Shown in pieces: positions 6,481 through 8,981 of a DNA stretch of 8,981 bases. The notes under the pieces were generated by a model. It ran no database searches. It had not been told where the DNA came from and saw nothing but the letters and a program-made list of their open reading frames with translations. This stretch comes from JADGGV01 sp035715725 (GTDB taxonomy: Bacteria > Gemmatimonadota > Gemmatimonadetes > Longimicrobiales > RSA9), in NCBI GenBank assembly GCA_035715725.1, contig DASTKT010000088.1, positions 1 to 8,981 on the forward strand, written 5' to 3'. Position 1 is the first letter of the stretch. Each line of letters opens with the position of its first letter. Made by a program: the position numbers and the translations under genes.

Positions 6481-6507
6481 GCGGAGGCGCGCCGCCGGCG
6501 CGTCCGC
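6481..6507 (+). terminator. GC-rich hairpin 19 bp after the TPR stop, possible terminator
   Basis: GCGGA at 6481-6485 pairs with TCCGC at 6503-6507. One mismatch inside is followed by a further four-pair GCGC stem. It is positioned as a terminator for the TPR gene but has no T tract, so it could act only weakly or as an mRNA 3' stabiliser. Confidence 0.35.
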
Positions 6508-6554
6508 CGTATCTGCCCTCGTCTGAGATCCGGAACGTCCGTTTGTCATCCCGT

Positions 6555-6594
6555 CTCCGCGCCCGCCTCCGGCTGTTCGCGGGCGGGCGCGGAG
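6555..6594. repeat. 13-bp perfect inverted repeat
   Basis: CTCCGCGCCCGCC (6555-6567) and GGCGGGCGCGGAG (6582-6594) are perfect reverse complements around a 14-nt loop. No T tract follows on either strand, so an intrinsic terminator is unlikely. It may be a REP-like element or a protein-binding dyad. Confidence 0.85.
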
Positions 6595-6678
6595 GTGGAG
6601 GCGACAACGAATCTGGCGGCTTTGGTCCCACCTCCCGAGCCGCGCTCCTCGGCGCCCGTAACCGTTGTATGGTCCGTT

Positions 6679-6729
6679 CGTGGGCTGGCGGCCGCGAGCC
6701 CTGGGTGAGCGGGCGGCCGCCAGCCCACG
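6679..6729. repeat. 17-bp perfect inverted repeat
   Basis: CGTGGGCTGGCGGCCGC (6679-6695) is the exact reverse complement of 6713-6729, separated by 17 nt. This is the strongest palindrome in the window. No T tract follows on either strand. IS110-family elements such as IS621 are known to insert at REP palindromes, so strong hairpins next to this IS are noteworthy; a direct link is inference. Confidence 0.9.
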
Positions 6730-6835
6730 CGAGGAGGGGGTTCGGGGGAGGAGGTTCGCATCCGCTGGGCCTTGGCCTTATGCTGGGCCGCAGAGTGCGG
6801 GAGGTGCGAAAGGGTAACCTGATGGCACCCCTTGC

Positions 6836-7035
6836 GGTGGCCTCGTCGTGAACTCTGCCGACTCCCGCCCCTGCGGTCCAGCTCCGAGTCAGGGAATTGG
6901 TGGCGGAGCGCCCCCGGGCTCCGGCCCCGCAAGATCCACAACGCTGGGAGTGTGAGCGCTTCGCTCCGTCGCAGGGCCCTGGGAGATGCCTCCTCGCGCT
7001 CGGGTTTGGTTGGGTTCCCCTCACCCGGAGGTGTC
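6836..7035 (+). ncRNA. Candidate IS110 bridge RNA (left-end non-coding region)
   Basis: IS110-group elements encode a structured bridge RNA (177 nt in IS621) in the non-coding left end. Its two internal loops pair with target and donor DNA. Here about 200 nt precede the transposase and contain successive hairpins. GACTC (6860-6864) pairs with GAGTC (6886-6890). CGGAGC (6904-6909) pairs with GCTCCG (6918-6923). GAGCG (6954-6958) pairs with CGCTC (6962-6966). The first loop contains CCCCTGCGGT (6868-6877), close to the predicted circle-junction sequence CCCCTTGCGGT, as a donor guide would be. The location is supported by family knowledge; the RNA limits and loop assignment are inference. Confidence 0.4.
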
Positions 7036-8538
7036 ATGCACGAGACGTCCTCGTCCCCGCACTGGCTGGTCGGAATCGATCTCGCCCTCAAGAGCAAGCA
7101 CAAAGTCGCCATCGTGGACCGGCGCACGGGCCGGCGCGTGCGCAGGAGCGTGTCCATTGGGCGCGACTACGCCGGCGCGGAGCAGTTGGTGGCGCTGCTC
7201 TCGCCCGCGGCGTCGGCGGCCGTGGTTCTGGAGCCGACGGGCAATCTCTGGCGCCCCTTGGCGGCGGTGCTGATCGCGGCCGGCTACCCGGTTTACCTGG
7301 TGAGCACCACCAAGGTGGCCCGCCTGCGCAAGGCGCTCTCGGCCTACGCAAAGAGTGACCGCATCGACGCCGAGACCCTGGCGCGGCTGCTGCTGGTGGA
7401 TCCCGACGGGCTCGACCGGCTCTGTTTGCCCGAAACCGAGGGCGCTCGCCTGCGCGATCTCGTGCGTCACCGCGACCGGCTGGCTGAGGAGGCGAGTGAC
7501 CGCAAACGGCGCATCCAGTCGCTCATCGCCCAGCTCAGCCCCACGCTCATGGAGGCCCTCGGAGAGGAGAAGTTCCTCCCCGCGTACCGGGCGCTGCTGC
7601 GGCGCTACCTCGAGCCGAACGTGGTCGTGCGCCTGGGCACGAAGCGCCTGCACACCTTTCTCGCCCGCCGCTACCGCGGCGTCTTCGATCCCGAGCGCAC
7701 GCAGCGCATCTTCGACGCTCAGTGCTCGGCAGCCCAGTTCCTCGCCGCGCAGGATGCCGAGCACCGGCCCTTCGACCCCACGCAGATCCAGCTCGAGGTG
7801 TCGCTGGAACTGGATCTCCTGGAGGCGATCGAGCGCCAGCAGGGGCTTCTCGAGGAGCGCATCGCCAAGCTCTACCGCCAGCTCGATCCCGAGGGCCTGC
7901 TCCTGAGCCTGCCCGGATTCGGGCCGCTGATTGCCGCGGGCGTGCTCGGCGAGACGGGCGCACTCGAGCGCTTCGCCAACGTGGGCAGCTACCGCGGCTA
8001 CGTCTCGCTCGTGCCGCGCTACAACCAGACCGGCACGAGCAAGAATCCCCACCAGCGCCTGCGCAAGGCCGGGCCACGTCTACTCAAGAAGTACTTCTAC
8101 CTGGCCGCCGAAGGGGCGCGCCAGCAGGATCTCGAGCTGGCCGCCTTCTACACCCGCCTGCGCAGGCGCGGCAACTCGCACGACCAGGCGGTCTGCGCGG
8201 TGGCCAACAAGCTGGCGGGCCGCGCCTACGCCGTGCTGCGCCGGCGCACGGAGCCCGAGAAGCGCCCCTACCGCTTTCGGGACCTCGCAGGCCGCACGAT
8301 TGCCCCGGCCGACGCGAAGAAGCGCGTGCAGGAGGAGTTTCCCGGACCGGCGGCCCAGAAGCGGCAAGAGGCCGCTCGCGCCACAGCCGCGCGAGGGGAG
8401 AAAGAGGAGAAGGTGGGGCGGCCGTCTCCGGCATGTGCGAGGCCGCCCAAGGACGCCTCAAGCCGGAGGACGAACGCGCCCCACCCCATCAGCGACGTGC
8501 TGCGCGAGCACTTCCCTGAACTGGGTGCTGACCCGTGA
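7036..8538 (+). CDS. IS110-family DEDD transposase / bridge-RNA-guided recombinase
   Basis: 500 residues from ATG 7036, with GGAGG (7027-7031) 4 nt upstream; upstream in-frame extension is non-coding. The N-terminal RuvC-like DEDD domain has Asp15 (LVGIDLA), Glu66 (VVLEPTGN) and Asp108/Asp111 (KSDRIDAETLARLLL), so the catalytic tetrad is complete. A helical linker (about 140-285) leads to the Transposase_20 domain, LPGFGPLIAAGVLGE (292-306), RGYVSLVPRYNQTG (320-333) and LRKAGPRLLKKYFYLAAEGA (342-361). Where characterised members have the catalytic Ser of a Ser-Gly pair, this protein has Thr332-Gly333. I recall the same T-G in a related long actinobacterial clade, so it is probably a clade feature. 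The Lys/Arg/Ala-rich tail (about 405-500) makes the protein long for the family (usually roughly 330-420). No frameshift or stop interrupts it, so the element may be active. Confidence 0.95.
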   Translation: MHETSSSPHWLVGIDLALKSKHKVAIVDRRTGRRVRRSVSIGRDYAGAEQLVALLSPAASAAVVLEPTGNLWRPLAAVLIAAGYPVYLVSTTKVARLRKALSAYAKSDRIDAETLARLLLVDPDGLDRLCLPETEGARLRDLVRHRDRLAEEASDRKRRIQSLIAQLSPTLMEALGEEKFLPAYRALLRRYLEPNVVVRLGTKRLHTFLARRYRGVFDPERTQRIFDAQCSAAQFLAAQDAEHRPFDPTQIQLEVSLELDLLEAIERQQGLLEERIAKLYRQLDPEGLLLSLPGFGPLIAAGVLGETGALERFANVGSYRGYVSLVPRYNQTGTSKNPHQRLRKAGPRLLKKYFYLAAEGARQQDLELAAFYTRLRRRGNSHDQAVCAVANKLAGRAYAVLRRRTEPEKRPYRFRDLAGRTIAPADAKKRVQEEFPGPAAQKRQEAARATAARGEKEEKVGRPSPACARPPKDASSRRTNAPHPISDVLREHFPELGADP

Positions 8539-8587
8539 TCCGCACGGCCAGCCGCAAGGGGCTCCCGCCACAATGCACACACGACAT

Positions 8588-8626
8588 CCCCCTTGCAAGT
8601 CCGTAGGGAATGTTCACGGACGGGGG
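8588..8626 (+). repeat. Imperfect hairpin at the proposed right IS boundary
   Basis: GTCCGT (8599-8604) pairs with ACGGAC (8616-8621) over an 11-nt loop. Outside it CCCCC (8588-8592) pairs with GGGGG (8622-8626), with TTGCAA (8593-8598) bulged. Because the proposed core repeat starts with CCCC, the same hairpin would exist in the uninterrupted target, so the element may have inserted into the left arm of a palindrome. Confidence 0.5.
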
Positions 8627-8653
8627 CCGGGGCAGTCGCTGCGGGCGGGGATC

Positions 8654-8776
8654 ACTGCGGGGTCGACTGCGGGCGGGGGCGAGGGCGACGGGGGGACAAC
8701 TCCGGGTCCGACGGTGGGTGGGGGCGGAGACTGCGGGTGGCGGCGAGCGCGAGCGCGGGCGCGGGCCCACTGCGGG
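8654..8776 (+). repeat. Dispersed ACTGCGGG repeats with a G-quadruplex motif
   Basis: ACTGCGGG occurs four times, at 8654-8661, 8666-8673, 8730-8737 and 8769-8776, each followed by more G-rich sequence. Between the second and third copies, 8671-8695 contains four runs of three or more G with loops of 1, 3 and 4 nt (GGG, GGGGG, GGG, GGGGGG). This is a canonical intramolecular quadruplex pattern on the plus strand. Further G runs follow at 8704-8725. Confidence 0.75.
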
Positions 8777-8795
8777 AGCACGTCGGGCGGGGGGC

Positions 8796-8862
8796 GCATC
8801 ACCGGTCCGCTCGCATCACCGTCCGCTCGCTGCACTCGTTCGCTCGCTGCACCCGGCCGCAC
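8796..8862 (+). repeat. Degenerate tandem repeat, about four units of 16-17 bp
   Basis: Unit 1 is GCATCACCGGTCCGCTC (8796-8812) and unit 2 is GCATCACCGTCCGCTC (8813-8828, one base shorter). Unit 3 is GCTGCACTCGTTCGCTC (8829-8845), and unit 4 (8846-8862) begins GCTGCACCCGGCCGC. Units 1-2 and 3-4 resemble each other most. The period is not a multiple of three throughout, which argues against coding. Confidence 0.8.
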
Positions 8863-8981
8863 GCTTCTCCAGGGCGAGGATGCCGGCCGGCTGCATGCCC
8901 ACACCTGCACCGGGGAGGTCGCTGGCGTTCGGACGTCCCGGTCGATGAAGACGCGCCGCACCGCCCGCCGCTGCAATACGG

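Larger units (their letters stand above)
6462..6827. other. Gene-free region with three GC-rich inverted repeats
   Basis: I see no coding sequence here. Frames that stay open are low-complexity Arg/Gly/Pro/Ala shadows without start-site support. The region holds hairpins at 6481-6507, 6555-6594 and 6679-6729 and a G-rich run at 6731-6754. It also holds an 8-bp repeat GCTGGGCC at 6764-6771 and 6782-6789. It probably represents the original intergenic space upstream of the IS110 insertion. Confidence 0.6.
6828..8596 (+). mobile_element. IS110-family insertion sequence (ends proposed)
   Basis: The transposase at 7036-8538 defines an IS110-family element. This family has no long terminal inverted repeats, so the ends must be guessed. 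The 8-bp sequence CCCCTTGC occurs at 6828-6835 and 8589-8596. If these are the duplicated core, the element is about 1.76 kb, with a left non-coding end of about 200 nt and a right end of about 50 nt after the stop. This is the IS621-like layout (long left end carrying the bridge RNA, short right end). An 8-mer repeat in GC-rich DNA is weak evidence on its own. That an IS110 element is present is nearly certain; the exact ends are not. Confidence 0.5.
8539..8981. other. Region without recognisable genes downstream of the transposase
   Basis: No reading frame on either strand gives a protein I can recognise. The open frames are Gly/Arg/Pro-rich products of repetitive GC-rich DNA. What the stretch holds is the IS right end and hairpin (to about 8626), a G-rich repeat tract (8637-8795) and short tandem repeats (8796-8862). 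A short frame opens at ATG 8946 and runs off the window, but it has no ribosome binding site and no recognisable content. Confidence 0.6.

Noticed and set aside
4960..6549. 529-codon minus-strand frame opposite the TPR and DUF1540 genes
   Set aside because: Almost only Pro/Ala/Arg/Ser; it overlaps the Fur promoter and terminator in antisense. The plus-strand TPR periodicity is the better explanation.
6679..6729. Intrinsic terminator reading of the 17-bp inverted repeat
   Set aside because: No T-rich tract follows on either strand, and no gene ends nearby (the nearest stop is at 6461).
6832..7035. N-terminal extension of the transposase from TTG at 6832
   Set aside because: The added residues have no homology to the family, and a well-spaced GGAGG precedes ATG 7036, where the conserved LVGID region follows within 11 residues.
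6891..8611. AGGGAAT shared between the left end (6891-6897) and the right flank (8605-8611) as an alternative guide or end marker
   Set aside because: A single 7-mer match without a supporting loop position or second guide; it can arise by chance. It is kept only as a hint that the right end could lie near 8612.
8610..8948. 112-codon plus-strand and 120-codon minus-strand frames in the right-hand region
   Set aside because: They cross G-rich and tandem repeats whose period changes frame; no domain and no ribosome binding site.

Overview
The window is about 9 kb of very GC-rich DNA (clearly above 70% by eye). Its genes carry a Gram-negative envelope signature: a Sec-dependent outer-membrane barrel and a lipoprotein. 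They also include a PadR regulator paired with a roughly 900-residue orphan MacB/FtsX-type permease. That pair, with the extreme GC, points to Gemmatimonadota, with Acidobacteriota as the alternative. This is an inference from gene content; there is no rRNA or other phylogenetic marker here.

Layout. (1) 1-591, minus strand: a beta-barrel outer membrane protein whose last residues lie outside the window. (2) 748-1209, plus strand: an FKBP-type prolyl isomerase lipoprotein with a shortened 80s loop. Its stop codon overlaps an open reading frame (1206-1562) that is the C-terminal part of a plant-type (Ntn) asparaginase/isoaspartyl peptidase without the catalytic threonine, so a decapitated gene. 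(3) 1688-4917: a PadR-ADOP permease unit with what looks like an autoregulatory operator (17-bp palindrome plus a second 14/16-matching site 33 bp upstream). The 3' end of the permease gene is part of a 41-bp perfect duplication that includes the stop codon. (4) 5131-5310: a 59-residue four-cysteine DUF1540 protein, followed by a terminator hairpin. (5) 5359-6461: a strong sigma70-type promoter with a perfect 21-bp Fur-box palindrome, driving a cytoplasmic TPR-like helical-repeat protein of unknown role. (6) 6462-6827: non-coding DNA with three strong GC-rich inverted repeats. (7) About 6828-8596: an IS110-family insertion sequence with a 500-residue DEDD transposase. Its roughly 200-nt structured left end sits where IS110 elements encode their bridge RNA. 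(8) 8597-8981: gene-free DNA with G-quadruplex motifs and short tandem repeats.

How the parts work together. PadR and the permease are very likely one transcription unit under PadR control. The Fur-controlled TPR gene stands alone, with no iron transporter next to it, and is the most unusual regulatory unit. The IS110 element with its putative bridge RNA is the most interesting mobile system. Its transposase has Thr where the second catalytic residue (Ser) of characterised IS110 recombinases is expected, and carries a long basic C-terminal extension. The element's ends are proposed from an 8-bp repeat (CCCCTTGC) and are not proven.
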